A stretch of DNA of 64,000 bases from Helianthus annuus (lineage: Eukaryota > Streptophyta > Magnoliopsida > Asterales > Asteraceae). The stretch covers positions 12,663,408 through 12,727,407 of the forward strand of contig NC_035448.2 in the NCBI RefSeq assembly GCF_002127325.2. The letters run 5' to 3'. The position numbers were made by a program, and so were the translations under genes. The notes under the pieces are model-generated. The model was not told the origin of the DNA. It worked only from the letters and a program-made list of their open reading frames with translations, and searched no databases. Positions 10,901-21,309 of this stretch are shown here, in pieces. Every line of letters starts with the position of its first letter. Positions within the stretch are counted from its first letter, which is position 1.

Positions 10901-13900
10901 TAGACCCTCGAATTGATGGGTCCATGGTGGTCTACCTTCTTTCATCGCCATCACATCTTGTGCTTCCTCTTCAACCCGTAGTGCATAAGCATGTACCTGT
11001 TCAGAAAAGTCACACAGGCAAATATCCAATCCATCCTCCTCATACTCATGCGGGTTGCATCCATCTACTATGTCTGCCATAAAACACTCATCAACACCGT
11101 TAGCATTAGAATTGTTAGTAAAAACATTCAAATGCATTTTTCGATTTCCAAATGCCATATCAACCGTACCAAATCTACAATCGATAATAGCATGTGCGGT
11201 GCTTAAAAATGGCCGACCCAAAATTATGTTTTGTTGTTGTTTAGGGTCCGCCGATGAGTAGTCCAAAACTAAGAAGTCCACCGGGTAATAAAACTCATCA
11301 ATTTTAACAATAACATTTTGAACCATACCCCGAGGTAACTTATGAGACAAATCGGCCAAAACAACCGTCGTCTCCACCCTTGCTAATGGACCAAAGTCAT
11401 ATTGGTCGTATAAGCCCCCCGGTAAAATGCTAACTCCGGCTCCCAGATCTAGCAACGCCTTAGCCATTTGAAAATTACCCACTTGTACATTAATCAATGG
11501 CGTGCCCGGATCTTGGAGCTTAGGAGGAAGCTCCCCATTCAACACCGCACTTACTTGCCCGGTCAAGTCTACCCGCTTAGGCACTTTCTTTTTGTTTTGC
11601 CTCTTTTGTGTGCATAATTCTTTTAAGAATTTTGCATAAGCGGGAACTTGTTTTATTGCATCAAGAAGTGGGAGATTTATTTTAACTTGTTTGAACATAT
11701 CCCACATTTCCTCTTTTTGAGGACCTCTTGACACAATAAAATTTTTCTTTCCCGGGTCAAGTAGGGCCGATGGGAATGGAACTTGACTCGGTTCACCCTC
11801 AACTTCTTCATTCTTTTCACTTTCACCCAAACCCGGTTTTTTATTAATTGGTTCTTTTGGTTTAACCGGTGAAAGTTCATCATCACTTTCCATTCCCGTG
11901 ATATCCTCAACCACCCCCTCGACCAATTCGGGTGACAAATTGGCCTTAAACTCTTTCCCACTTCTGAGAACACTAACATGGTTAATATTAACATTACCTC
12001 GTGACGAACCATGTGAAGGGTTTACCTTAGTGTCGCTTGGAAGTTGACCCTTACCTTTCTTTAGTTCCGCCACATCGGTTGCTAATTGCCCCATTTGAGT
12101 CGTTAGTGATTGGATGCTTTTATCACGAACCTCGTCTTTTTGCATTCGCACTTCGTCTAATTGGTTCCGTTTTTGCATCTCCATTTGCATGCTCTTTAGC
12201 ATCTCCATTACCTCGTTTCCACCCGAAAATCCCCCTTGTTCTTGACCCGTTTGGTATTGTTTTTGATACCCTTGGTTATTCCCGCCTCGGTACCCACCTT
12301 GGTTATTGTAAGATGGCCGTGAACCAAAATTACCTTGGCTACCTTGAAAATTCGGGTTCGCTTGATTTGACGGGTTCCCATATCTAAAGTTCGGATGGTT
12401 CCTCAATCCGGGGTGGTAGGTGTTTGAATTCATGTTGTTGTAGTTCCTACCACCTCCTCCTTGACCTTGACCTTGGACCGCATGGACTTCCTCATATTGC
12501 CCTTCCAACATTCCTTGGCAATTTTCAGCCGCGTGACCTATCTCATTACACAAAGCACACACATCATAAATTTGGTTAGTAGTTTGAATATTACCGTCGT
12601 CTATGGCATGCACTTGTGATCGGTTAGTTGTCGGTCGGGCTCTCCTCGAAGCTTGGGCTTTCCTTTTTGATGTAGTTGCCATACTTTCCAAAAACTCCCA
12701 ATCTTCATTCTCATAATTCGTTCCAAACGTCCCTCCAGTGATAGACATTAAATCCCGTGCGTCTTCGGCACTCAACCCCTCATGAAAAGCGTTCATTAAC
12801 TCCCATAACTCAATCCCATGATGAGGGCAGTTTTTAATCATCATGTTAAAACGCTCAAACGCCTCATGGAACATCTCACCGTGTTGTTGTTGAAAGCTTC
12901 TCAATCCTTTCCGCGCATCATTAGTCTTTTGGGCGGTGTAGAATTCATCCAAAAAGGTTTGTTGCATCTCCCCCCATGTATATATTGATGCCGAAGGCAA
13001 AGTGTAGAACCACTTCTTTGCCTTATCCTCCAAAGAAAACTGAAATAAGACTAACTTGACTTCATCGGCCGAAAAACCTTGACTCCCAAAAGTGTTGCAA
13101 ATTGAGTCATAGGCCTCTAGATGGAAATACGGCTCCTCCGTTGCTAACCCTTTGTACTTCGGTAAACTTTGCAACGAGTTTGTTCTTACTTCAAAAGTTC
13201 TCCCTTGGTTGTTGTGAGGGATAACCACCGGTGAAGGGTTTTGAGTAATGATTGGCCTGAAATGTGCCTCTATTCCCCTTGCTTGTTCCCTAAGATGCCT
13301 TCTTGGAACACCCAATCGACCCCTTGGACGAATAGGACCCATTGGTCTTGGTATAGGCCCTTGTGGTGCAATTGGTTGTTGGGGCATCGGTGGGTATTGA
13401 TTTGGCCTTTGAAATTGTGGGTATACATGTTGTGGCCTAACTTGTTGCAATGGAATAGGTTGTTGGATTGTTGGTCCTTGTGGTCTTGGCCGAATGTGTT
13501 GCGGTATAAGTTGTTGTTGTTGCATTCCACCAACACTCGCCATCCCTTGAGATTGACTTTGAACATACCCAAAATCCCCTTGATCACCATAATCTCCATA
13601 ACCGTACCCATCATCTTCATACCCCTCAAAGTCTTCGAATCCCTCATCATAACCACCCCCTTGAATTCCTGAAGTTTGCCCAAATGGAATGGTCGAATAC
13701 TGAAAACCCGACTGTTGTTGTTGTGGTCTAAAAGATGAAGTCGTATGCACGATAGTTGAATTGGGTGCAATGGTGAAGGTAGACGATGATTGACCCGTAG
13801 TTGGGGGAAAGAAGTGAGATAATGGTGGGATTGTGGTGGATGGATCGTAAGTGATGGTAGGCTCAGTTTGAGTGGTGGTTGGTGTAAATCCAGCAGTGGT

Positions 13901-14191
13901 ATTAGGTAATGTAGTGTTTGGTGATGGTTGGGTGGAAGTAGGTATGAAGGATGAGGTTGTTTGACTGGTTGTAGGTGGAATCTGAGAATCAGCCATGATG
14001 TTTCTCGGTGTGATGGGTGAAGTGGGTGAACCAATGATCTTGTTTTCTCTCACTAAAACTCGGTTTTGTCTTAACGTTCTTTCAATTTCCGGATCAAACG
14101 ATAGCGGTGATGACCTGTTAGAGCCTCTAGTATGCATACACCTCAAGTACCTGCACACTAAACACAACCAGCGTAAACCCGAAAATAACAA
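7925..14191 (-). CDS. Athila gag-pol polyprotein, 2,088 aa, intact
   Basis: One open frame codes for the full replication set. Residues 1-330 are Pro/Gln/Thr-rich. The gag core follows (about 330-540), with a CCHC knuckle at about 544-557 ([14 protein letters not shown]). The protease motif is LDLGAG at about 912, with the Leu-Gly form usual in Athila. RT runs from about 1,257 (DYRKLN) with the catalytic VFMDDFS at about 1,359. RNase H has MCDASD (about 1,505), TEKELLAV and SDHSAV (about 1,575). Integrase has an H-H-C-C region (about 1,717-1,760, ending CINC), then [16 protein letters not shown] and QVEVSNRQ; 35 residues separate the last Asp and the Glu. All catalytic residues I can check are present. 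ATG at 14,191 is the first in frame; earlier non-ATG coding cannot be excluded. Confidence 0.95.
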   Translation of the reverse strand: MLFSGLRWLCLVCRYLRCMHTRGSNRSSPLSFDPEIERTLRQNRVLVRENKIIGSPTSPITPRNIMADSQIPPTTSQTTSSFIPTSTQPSPNTTLPNTTAGFTPTTTQTEPTITYDPSTTIPPLSHFFPPTTGQSSSTFTIAPNSTIVHTTSSFRPQQQQSGFQYSTIPFGQTSGIQGGGYDEGFEDFEGYEDDGYGYGDYGDQGDFGYVQSQSQGMASVGGMQQQQLIPQHIRPRPQGPTIQQPIPLQQVRPQHVYPQFQRPNQYPPMPQQPIAPQGPIPRPMGPIRPRGRLGVPRRHLREQARGIEAHFRPIITQNPSPVVIPHNNQGRTFEVRTNSLQSLPKYKGLATEEPYFHLEAYDSICNTFGSQGFSADEVKLVLFQFSLEDKAKKWFYTLPSASIYTWGEMQQTFLDEFYTAQKTNDARKGLRSFQQQHGEMFHEAFERFNMMIKNCPHHGIELWELMNAFHEGLSAEDARDLMSITGGTFGTNYENEDWEFLESMATTSKRKAQASRRARPTTNRSQVHAIDDGNIQTTNQIYDVCALCNEIGHAAENCQGMLEGQYEEVHAVQGQGQGGGGRNYNNMNSNTYHPGLRNHPNFRYGNPSNQANPNFQGSQGNFGSRPSYNNQGGYRGGNNQGYQKQYQTGQEQGGFSGGNEVMEMLKSMQMEMQKRNQLDEVRMQKDEVRDKSIQSLTTQMGQLATDVAELKKGKGQLPSDTKVNPSHGSSRGNVNINHVSVLRSGKEFKANLSPELVEGVVEDITGMESDDELSPVKPKEPINKKPGLGESEKNEEVEGEPSQVPFPSALLDPGKKNFIVSRGPQKEEMWDMFKQVKINLPLLDAIKQVPAYAKFLKELCTQKRQNKKKVPKRVDLTGQVSAVLNGELPPKLQDPGTPLINVQVGNFQMAKALLDLGAGVSILPGGLYDQYDFGPLARVETTVVLADLSHKLPRGMVQNVIVKIDEFYYPVDFLVLDYSSADPKQQQNIILGRPFLSTAHAIIDCRFGTVDMAFGNRKMHLNVFTNNSNANGVDECFMADIVDGCNPHEYEEDGLDICLCDFSEQVHAYALRVEEEAQDVMAMKEGRPPWTHQFEGLPVEIDSGTKPSLEEPPKLELKDLPGHLKYVFLGVNDTLPVIIASNLEVAQEQALMEVLKANKGAIGWTIADLKGISPSIVMHKIITTEDAKPTREAQRRLNPNLREVVKKEVIKWLDAGIIYPISDSAWVSPTQVVPKKAGIQVVKDESGEQIATRPVTGWRVCIDYRKLNAATSKDHFPLPFIDQIIEKLSGQKYYCFLDGYSGYNQIAIHPDDQHKTTFTCPYGTFAFRRMPFGLCNAPATFQRCMMSIFSDMVGESLEVFMDDFSIFGTTFDACLNELQKVLKRCVEKNLVLSWEKSHFMVQEGIVLGHVISERGMEVDKAKIRVISSLPPPKNVKGVRSFLGHAGFYRRFIKGFSVITKPLCNLLLKDVPFDFTNECMQAFTVLKEHLVKAPILQPPDWSKPFEIMCDASDTTIGAVLGQRVDKKPVVIYYASKTLSEAQLNYTTTEKELLAVVYALDKFRSYIWGSKVVVYSDHSAVRYLMEKKDAKPRLIRWVLLLQEFDLEIRDKKGCENVVADHLSRIPLEGVDDASEINERFPDEQLLAVSTYVAPWYAHYVNYLAKGAIPNHWTKKRRQQFSSQVKQYIWDEPDLFKIGADQVIRRCVPETEVLEILTHAHSSACGGHFSGNKTGYRVLSSGFYWPTIFKDAREYARNCINCQRMGSISKRDEMPLQPILVVEVFDVWGIDFMGPFPNSNGFLYILVAVDYVSKWIEAIATRTNDHSVVCKFVQSNIFSRFGVPRVIISDGGSHFKNFNFGKLLKRYSMNHRVATPYHPQTSGQVEVSNRQIKEILMKTVRTDRKDWSSKLDDALWAYRTAFKTPLDTTPYRMVYGKGCHLPMELAHRAYWAIKTVNADYDEAGRARKLQLNEIEEIRDQAYECASAYKDKLKKVHDAKIKKKNFEVGQKVWLYNSRLKMFAGKLKSKWMGPYVVRRVGRFGDVDIQDERTLKQQTVNGHRLKPYLDGNDINNLELDKAGYILRLVEEEQP

Positions 14192-14249
14192 ACAAAACTA
14201 TGAAATTAACACACGTTGCGCACTACTCCCCGGCAACGGCGCCAAAATT
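14192..14249 (-). other. Athila leader with primer-binding site
   Basis: On the sense strand TGGCGCCGTTGCCGGGG (plus 14,228-14,244) lies 5 bases inside the 5' LTR. This is the usual Athila primer-binding site, generally assigned to tRNA-Asp. Confidence 0.85.
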
Positions 14250-15401
14250 TGACGTGATGTCGTGGGTCACGCAAATTTAATCCCTAAACAACTGTAGTTA
14301 GCAGTAGTAGGGTATCGAACTCAGGGAGTATGTGGAAAATGTGTTGATTGTATAGCTTTGTAATTAAACTAAAATTAAACTAAATTGCAGAAAATTAAAA
14401 TTCAAGATTATGGATTGTTGTTTTAGAGAACTAATTTAAGAACTAAATCAAATCAAAGTTGGTTGTAAACAATTAGGAGAAAACAATGATCACCCTAGGT
14501 TTCAGTTTCTTTAAACAGTTGTGTGCAATTTCACTAGAAAGAGTTACATAGACATAACTCGTGTATGTGTGATTGAAGTGATAAAAGGGGACAAAGTACT
14601 CGGATTAGATAATGCGAGGTTGTTTCCCGATGACCTATTAACCAATAACCAACCCTAACCCTTCCCGTGATATCTCGGTTGCCAACGGCACCAAGAACGT
14701 ACGATCAAGACTAGAAATTGCAATATGGATTAACACACTACAAACAATCAAACATACACCATGACATTCAAGCAACGCAAGATATCATTCTAGAAATGCA
14801 GAAATTAAACACACAAACGTCTTAGAAACATTCACCTAGGATGATCACCGAAGAGTTTAGCCGGACATGGCTCGGTGAATCATCATCAACATCAATCTAA
14901 TGTTCATACAAATTAAAAACACAAACCGAATGATTGGAAATGTTCACCAAGCGAGCTACTGCTCCAAAATCGCCCCCAAAATGTCCAAGAACCGTCAATG
15001 ATGAGAATAAGTCCAAAAGACACCCCAAAACCGATTAAAACATGGCAGTTACAAATTTCCGTTCAGGCTCCACCGTAATTTACGGTGGACATCAAATTGT
15101 TACGGTGGAGCAAGCCTGTGTTACGGTGCAGAATAAAGTGGAAAATGGACCACCGTAAATTACGGTAGAACCGTAATTTACGGTGCTTGGCTGTCTTCAA
15201 TTCTTTGTTATTCTGTTGTTCTCCTCTTGACCCGTTTTCCACCAAAACCTTCAAAAACTGCCTTTGATCCATCTTTTAGCTCCTAATTCGTACCTGAAAC
15301 ATAAGCATCGTAGTCATCTAATTCAAGATAATTACACGGCTAATTGGAGGATTATTTCATATTTTAACACGCTTAAGGGTTGTCCAAAGGACCACCTGTC
15401 A
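14250..15401 (-). repeat. Athila 5' LTR
   Basis: This 1,152-bp copy pairs with 2,557-3,714. Its length difference of 6 bp is accounted for by an 18-bp and a 12-bp indel, both in the CCGTAAWTTACGG array (about 15,070-15,185). It ends ACCACCTGTCA where the other copy has ACCACCCGTCA. Confidence 0.95.
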
Positions 15402-15406
15402 GCGTG

Positions 15407-15948
15407 CAAGGTTAGCCAAACGACATTGGATGTGGCGCAAGACAACTATGCAGAGGTTCAAGCGACTGAAGAGCCCCTTTTCAACGACTTAGAATGGCTT
15501 CAGAATTATGGGATTGTCCATGTAGGTTTCTCCCTATTTCCCTTATCTGATCTGTTACTCTTTACTTACTTGTTTCTGTTTCTTTGGAAAGGTGGCGAAT
15601 TCTATCTTGAATTCTGTTGAACTGGACCGAGCAGTAGCTACGCTTACTGTTGCCTCGCGCCATGCCGGTCATCGTGAGGGCTACGTTAAGTGTGCGTCGC
15701 ATGTCGAGACTGTGTTCGATGTTCAATGGGGTACTCAGCATTGTTCGGTCAAAGAACAGGCGGAAGAAGGTTTGCGCAAGGCTGAAGAAAATCATGACAA
15801 CCTTTCCTTGCCCATCATGGACCTGGTCTCGGAGGCGCTTAAACATGACGATTACGTGACGTGCTTGAAGGCGATCTTTGAGCCACCTAAGACACTTGAG
15901 TTGACCAATGACAATGATGAGGATGCTGGTGTTGGCAATACGGAGTGA
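15407..15948 (+). pseudogene. Antisense extra ORF of the Tat element, 3' part
   Basis: This resumes the frame broken by the Athila: KVSQTTLDVAQDNYAEVQAT, then LFNDLEWLQNYGIVH. A plausible intron (GTAGGT to GGAAAG, about 15,522-15,591) leads to the last exon-like block, VANSILNSVELDRAVATLT through LPIMDLVSEALKHDDYVTCL, ending in an acidic tail and TGA at 15,946-15,948. It converges with the Tat integrase stop at 16,370, as expected for the antisense ORF of a Tat element. This half is free of stops; the 5' half is not. Function unknown. Confidence 0.68.
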
Positions 15949-16369
15949 AAGTTGAACTTAGTTCGTAGGTTTTTGTAACTTAGGCGTTTGCAGCCTTGTA
16001 ACCTGTTATGACTTTTTAATGTAATCATTGCGCACTTGCGCTTGTTTATATGAATAAACTTACCAGTGTGCTTGCTTACAATGTTACAATTATTGCATTG
16101 TGTTTGAAACTTTGTTTAGGTAGAGCGAATAAATGTAAGTGTGGCCCGTTTTGAACATTATAGGTCGGTTTCGCACCTGTTCGCGGGAACCTTGGAGGCT
16201 TAGCTCATGAGCTCGTAATTTACTGTAGTGTTTTTGCGTGAACAAAGTTGAACATGCATTTGTAACTTGGGATAAACATAAATACACAGCAAGGAAAAGT
16301 AATGTAAACAACTCTTTGCATTAATAAATTTGACGGGCGCATGGCCACCACTTACAAAAATGGTTGTGT
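15949..16369. other. Convergent 3' region between the Tat antisense ORF and integrase
   Basis: No coding sequence. It separates the stop of the plus-strand ORF from the stop of the minus-strand integrase. AT-rich stretches such as 16,012-16,058 (TTTTTAATGTAATC, TATATGAATAAAC) could serve polyadenylation of the plus transcript; this is weak. Confidence 0.5.
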
Positions 16370-16566
16370 TACATATAGCATTTTCGCAGCTGTTGCGCGT
16401 TCCAGGTTCATGGAACAATGTGACTGTCTAAGGTACGTAGCTTGTACGCGCCTTTGCCCAGGACTTCATGGATAAGGTATGGACCCTCCCATTTAGGCGC
16501 AAGTTTTTCTGGGCGTTCAGCGTCAGAGGCCTCATTGTCACGGAACACATATTCACCTGGATTGTA
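16370..16566 (-). pseudogene. Tat integrase C-terminus (detached piece)
   Basis: The minus frame reads YNPGEYVFRDNEASDAERP, then LAPKWEGPYLIHEVLGKGA, and ends AQQLRKCYM with TAA at 16,370-16,372. This is the usual C-terminal end of plant Tat integrases. One in-frame TGA at 16,408-16,410 replaces the Arg codon expected before TWNAQQ, a typical C-to-T change. The missing upstream sequence continues at 37,645 on the other side of the chromovirus. Confidence 0.85.
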
Positions 16567-16753
16567 CGTACTATAACAACCCTCCTAAAAATATTTAGGA
16601 CACCCTAAATGTCCCTAAATATACCCCGTACGTGAAACCGGACCCGTTATACCTCCACACTTGTAAAAAATAAGAAAAACAAGATCCAGCAGTCGCTCGT
16701 GGGCCGCGACAGAGACCTATTGGTCTGTCGCGGGGTGCGACGTCCTCGTTCTG

Positions 16754-16910
16754 ATCCGGACACGTGGCGTGCCACGTGGCACCTGACTCAGCAAGGCTAC
16801 AGCTGACTCAGCAAGCCTATAACCGCCTTAGGGGCTCTCACGGGCCGCGAAAGCCTAGGCTTTGGCTGTCGCGGGGCGTGACAGACCCCTCGGCCAGCCT
16901 ATAAAAGGGG
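16754..16910 (+). promoter_or_regulatory. LTR promoter: G-boxes, two TGACTCA sites and a TATA box
   Basis: CACGTGGC at 16,761 and GCCACGTGGC at 16,771 form overlapping G-box-type sites. TGACTCAGCAAG occurs twice (16,784 and 16,804). TATAAAAGGGG sits at 16,900. The same set is in the 3' LTR (TATA at 36,558), with one TGACTCA changed to TGACTCG. G-box and TGACTCA are known bZIP binding sites; actual control is not shown. Confidence 0.65.
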
Positions 16911-17049
16911 GGTCAGGGCTTCATTTGATTTCGTTCATTTCCCGATTCTCTCTCAAACTTCTTTATAGTAAAAACTCTGTCCAAGTATAATACCCACTAT
17001 ATAGTGAAGCTCTGACTCGTTTTAAGTGCTATAACCCTGCTATTACCCT

Positions 17050-17210
17050 ACACGATCGATTTAGGATCCCGTAACGCATGTCGGCTCCGCCCGACTCGGT
17101 CATTGGAATTCTGTCTCGTGTGTACACCCGATCGATTTAGAACTTTCGTAATGCATGTCGGCTCTGCCCGACTCAGTCATTGGAATTCTGTCTCGGGTTG
17201 TACGGTTAGT
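17050..17210 (+). repeat. Two tandem copies of an ~83-bp unit in the LTR
   Basis: CGATCGATTTAG, then GCATGTCGGCTC, then CATTGGAATTCTGTCTCG occur twice in tandem. The 3' LTR has the same pair at about 36,711-36,870. Confidence 0.85.
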
Positions 17211-17748
17211 TTAAATTGGGTTATTTTACTAACACGTGTGCATTATTTAATTTACTAGATAATAACCAGGAGATTCTCAGGAAGCCGTAATATTATCTAA
17301 ACTTGCAATGTGAGTACATTCTCTATTTGTAAATCTTTTTATGAGTCAAAATGCTTACCAAAACCTCAAATGTTTTAAGTTATGCTTAACAGTAATTGAG
17401 TATTTATAAGTCTACAATTACTATCGGTATGTTGGGGTTTTGTATACAAAATTTGTGAGACGTTACCATTGGACAACGAGTTAGCCAATGAGTAATATGA
17501 CCCACAAGTCGGGTTGACAGTACTTTGGGTAATTGATTAGATCAAGCAAATGTAATTGCGGGTTGCCCTCAATTTTGTTAAAGTGTTAAAACTGTTTTGA
17601 TTAAATTGGGATGCACTCACCAGTATTTCTTGCTGACAAAATGTTTTAAAAACGCGTTTCAGGTAACTTAATGTGAAAGCCGAATAGAAGCCAGCTGGAA
17701 ATAGATAGGACATTTTTCGAAATGAATAGCGGAGGTTGCGACAGAAGG

Positions 17749-17760
17749 TGGTATCAGAGC
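17749..17760 (+). other. Chromovirus primer-binding site (initiator tRNA-Met)
   Basis: TGGTATCAGAGC, complementary to the 3' end of plant initiator tRNA-Met, lies 5 bases after the 5' LTR. Confidence 0.9.
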
Positions 17761-17874
17761 TACAGCCACTAATTTGAGCCAAAGAAGTCTTCTGCTGACA
17801 CTGAAATTCCAAATTATGTGTTAGGAAATAAATTATGTGTTATGTGTTATTTGACTATTTGTTAGTTTACAGTA

Positions 17875-18671
17875 TGGGTGATCAAGGAACAGCGGACGCT
17901 TATCGTCATTTAGATAGTTCACAGAAAAATGAGGGAACCTCATCCCAGCCTGATCACTCGGGATATTCAGTCAATTCCGAAGAGGGAATATTTATTTTTA
18001 AGGCACAATCGGAGGAACCTTTTACTACTAAGAAAAGAGGTTGGTTTAATAGAGGAGCTCATGAAAGGAGAAAAAGAATGAAAAAGTTATAGCAACAGAG
18101 AGCAATAGCCAGGGCGAATAGGGAGGCGGATGCACAAATCCAGGAAGTAACCAGTAGACCACCTTGGGAGGAAGAATTAGATAGAAAGTTGGCTAATTTT
18201 CATATGTTAGCCACTACAGCCGTAGACAATAACCCAAAACCAAGTAGCCGGACCTCCAGACCAACCGATGCTAGAATCCAACTCCGAAAACCAACTCCCG
18301 ATACCTGCATTTAACCCAGATGAATCACCTAGAATCCCAACTCCGCATCCTCCAGATATGATCCATGGTTTGATGACAATAGGTCATATTCGGCCTTATA
18401 CCCTCCTGAAAAAGAACTAAAACCTTTAGAACCTGGTCCGTGGAAGGAAATAGATAGGACATTTTTCGAAATGAATAGCGGAGACCTCTATGAGGAACCT
18501 GTACCTCCACCTGAACCATTAGATCCACCAATGAGTAGACAACAGGTGCAGGAACTCCATCAGTATGGAGAAGATTTAGTAAATGAAGGGAATAGGATCA
18601 GGCAGATAGGGGAACGACTAGTTTGGAAATATGATGAGCGGGAAGTGCAATACTGGATAAACGGCACTTAG
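17875..18671 (+). pseudogene. Degenerate ORF between PBS and gag of the chromovirus
   Basis: The frame opens at an ATG in MGDQGTADAYRHLDSSQ and continues, after a TAG at about 18,090, as RANREADAQIQEVTSRPPW; after frameshifts it reads EKELKPLEPGPWKEIDRTFF and SRQQVQELHQYGEDLVNEGN, ending WINGT-stop at 18,671. It is charged, with no domain I recognise. Its placement before gag is odd for a chromovirus: it may be an extra leader ORF of this family or captured sequence. The piece encoding GPWKEIDRTFFEMN is the source of the patch in the 5' LTR. Confidence 0.5.
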
Positions 18672-18710
18672 CACATAACTAGATATACGTGTAATTTTGT
18701 ACTATAAAAA

Positions 18711-18713
18711 ATA

Positions 18714-18750
<37 letters not shown>

Positions 18751-19110
18751 AAGAGAGGAAGGTTAACGTACATTATGGCTTAACGTACTTCACGTACGAC
18801 AGGTAATTACGCATGTTCATTTTAAAATCACGCACGTTATAACTCAAAAATCCAAAATCACGCATGTTGAAACATAATAATCACGCATATTGAAAACATT
18901 AATCATGCATGTTATAGAACAAATCACGCGCGTTGTCGAACGTGAAGTACGTTAAACCGTAATGTACGATATACTTTATATATATATATTATATACATAT
19001 ATATATATATAAGTAGGGATGCATAGTATTTTTCATTTCTAGTTGTAATTTGTAATAGACGCATATATATATATACAATAAACCTCACACTATATATATA
19101 TATATATATG
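18711..19110. repeat. (TA)n/(GA)n microsatellite with an inserted MITE-like inverted repeat
   Basis: TA runs at 18,714-18,738, 18,977-19,012 and 19,061-19,108 flank a unit whose ends (18,767-18,800 and 18,935-18,968) are inverted copies with about three mismatches in 34 (CGTACATTATGGCTTAACG / reverse of CGTTAAACCGTAATGTACG). The core repeats ATCACGCATGTT-like words five or six times. I see no transposase. Confidence 0.65.
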
Positions 19111-19188
19111 AAAAAGAGTAAAAGTCGCAATGATCGACGTTTTTGACCAACTTATTCGGGTGATTGTGTATAAATAACTAGGTTTTTA

Positions 19189-19207
19189 CCCGGGATTGCT
19201 TCCCGGG
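19189..19207 (-). terminator. Helitron 3'-terminal hairpin
   Basis: Perfect 7-bp stem with a 5-nt loop, 11 bases from the CTAG end. In Helitrons this hairpin marks the end of the rolling-circle unit. A second perfect stem (GACCCGTGT / ACACGGGTC, loop of 4) lies at 19,277-19,298 and may be a subterminal or older Helitron hairpin. Confidence 0.8.
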
Positions 19208-20263
19208 CTCGGGAAACTTATTTAGATTAATTACTATTTGTTGGAACAACTGGTGTTTCAACCACTGAAGCGGTAAGACCCGTGTGCAAACACGGGTCGA
19301 TTCTTAGAAAATTATGCATAACATATATTGACAGAATATATAGATATGTGTATAAATATTGTACCAAAACATGTTATTTATTATAGCTAGAAGACAACTA
19401 TAGGTAAATATAAAAGATATTTAACATGCATAACATATATTGACAGAATATATAGATATGTGTATAGCTTTGATCATTTAAACATACCTTTGCCAATATT
19501 ACAGTGCTGAAAATAAAAACAGTAGCTGACTATAACTATCAGTCGATACACTATCAGTGGATTAAAACACTGAGCTTTAACAATAATCCTTATATAAACA
19601 GTGATTCAAGAATCTTCCTGCTCCAAAAAAAAACAATATTTTAACCCATCAGTCATTTCAATCCCCTTCAACCTCCACAAAACACTATTTTAACCCAACA
19701 GTGGTTTTAAACCACCATTTTAACCAAACAGCGGTTTCAACCACAGTTTTCTCAACAGTAGTTCCAAACATCTGTTTTCATCCATCTGTTAACCAAACTC
19801 AACAGCTGTATCAACCACTGTTTTATTTTCAAACATCTGTTCCCAATAACAGAGCTTTGATCATTTAAACATACTTTTCCCAATACTACAAGCTTTTACA
19901 CTCTCAAACCTAAATATTTATTTACTTAATTTAAATAACAAACATGGTTAATATTTTTAACACAACTAATTATATAAAAACTACAAGTTTCAAACAGCAT
20001 ACAAAGTTCATCCATCTGTTGACCCAAGTCAACAGATGTATCAACCACTGTTTAATTTTGAAACATATGTTCCCAATAACAGAACTTTGATCATTTAAAC
20101 ATACCTTTGCCAATATTACAAGCTTTTACACTCTCAAACATCAATATTCATTTACTTAATTTAAATAACAAACATGATTAATAATTTTAACACAACTAAT
20201 TATATAAAAAATACAATTATCAAAACAGCAAATAGCATTCAATAAAATACAAGATCCTAATTC

Positions 20264-21309
20264 TTAATCAATTGGTGAAATAGTAGTTTCGATAAGTAAA
20301 GCTCCTTTCGGACCATTGTAGTTGTCAACATGTTGGAGATATTTCAGAAGTTCTTTGCTCAGATCAACTTCAATCATGTCCCACAAGATGCTTCTTATCA
20401 GCCACTTGTTGTCTTCAAGTATATTAGTACTTCGGCGACTATCAACATAATTAACTACACGAGGATTATTGAAAACAAACACCTTCATCCAGCCTTCTTC
20501 TTCATATCTGAGCAAATCAGCAGTTAGCTCAGCAAACTTTCCAATAACAATCAAATGCAACCACTTTCCGATGGTCAAAAAATGCCCTTGGCAAGGATTG
20601 ACTACAATACTCTCGGGAAAATGAAGCATTCATCAAAAGCAACGATGTTCCTCTCACCTAGTGTATACCAACAATTTGAAACCATAAAATATATGGTTTT
20701 ATCAGCATAAACTCCTGTAGACCATGAATAACGACTTGAACCATAATTGTTAACACTACCGAAATTTATTGTTCTCCATGACTCACGACGTCGTGAGTAA
20801 ACACGAGCAGCAGTTACATTACGGTAACATCTGATGTTCAGCACTTTCAGATCATTGAACTGATCAAAATAAATTCCACCAGTATCAGAGTTTCGATGAT
20901 GATTGTAATTGAAGTAGTTATCACACAAAACCTTATACCGCCTGATAGTTGGATTCCAAATAATCAACTGACAGGAAATCCCTTCATTGCAAACTAACAA
21001 CAAACCATTAAATGAAGATAGAATACGTAAGAAGCTAGGGTGCACATTGTTAGGAAAACTTAAGGTTTTGCTTCTAACAACATCCAAATTACCACCAACT
21101 ACGTCGTCAATGACAATTGACGTGTCTTTAAAGGATAGTAGTTTCTTTTGTACTGAATCTCCACTTCGGATAGCATGCATCATCTGAAATGCATGATTTG
21201 ACAATTCCCTATAAAAATTATTCGAAATACATTTGAAACGGCCAATATCTTCTGCAGAGAGCCTTGTGAAAATCTCGTCAACAATCACTTGAAACCCAAA
21301 TTTTTCCAT
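20264..21309 (-). pseudogene. F-box protein-like gene, frameshifted, inside the Helitron
   Basis: The first frame (21,309-20,602, 235 aa) has an F-box-like start, VDEIFTRLSAEDIGRFKCIS, then LLLVCNEGISCQLIIWNPTI and RRYKVLCD, the pattern of plant F-box associated (beta-propeller type) regions. A frameshift at about 20,620-20,640 moves the frame to 20,629-20,264 (FPESIVVNPCQGHFLTIGKW through a C-terminal ETTISPID). Intact proteins of this kind pick substrates for SCF ubiquitin ligases. A 35-bp direct duplication (21,250-21,284 and 21,309-21,343) overlaps the apparent ATG, so the original start is probably lost. It has the Helitron's orientation and no introns that I can see. Confidence 0.72.

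Larger units (their letters stand above)
2557..15401 (-). mobile_element. Complete Athila-type LTR retrotransposon, recent insertion
   Basis: Two LTRs (2,557-3,714 and 14,250-15,401) begin TGAC and end GTCA and flank a minus-strand gag-pol plus an env-position ORF. The 5-bp target duplication GCGTG is perfect at 2,552-2,556 and 15,402-15,406. A primer-binding site of Athila type abuts the 5' LTR, and a purine tract abuts the 3' LTR. The interrupted antisense ORF resumes in frame after the insertion (EEAC then KVSQTT). By eye the LTRs differ by two small indels in one palindromic repeat and one substitution near the end, so insertion is recent. Both long ORFs are open, so the copy may still be coding-competent. 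Confidence 0.95.
16572..17743 (+). repeat. Chromovirus 5' LTR, with a foreign 38-bp patch near its end
   Basis: It matches 36,218-37,639 but is about 250 bp shorter. After CAGCTGGA the 3' LTR's last ~270 bp are replaced by a 38-bp piece (17,697-17,734) identical to internal sequence at 18,446-18,483; the LTR tail GTTGCGACA then follows. A TATAAAAGGGG box lies at 16,900-16,910. Confidence 0.93.

Noticed and set aside
13270..14034. 254-codon minus-strand frame in the Athila 5' gag region
   Set aside because: It is a shifted frame of the Pro/Gln-rich gag-pol start; composition (His, Pro, Leu) is that of a shadow frame.
14228..14244. tRNA-like sequence match
   Set aside because: These are primer-binding sites complementary to tRNA 3' ends (also 17,749 and 50,580), not tRNA genes.
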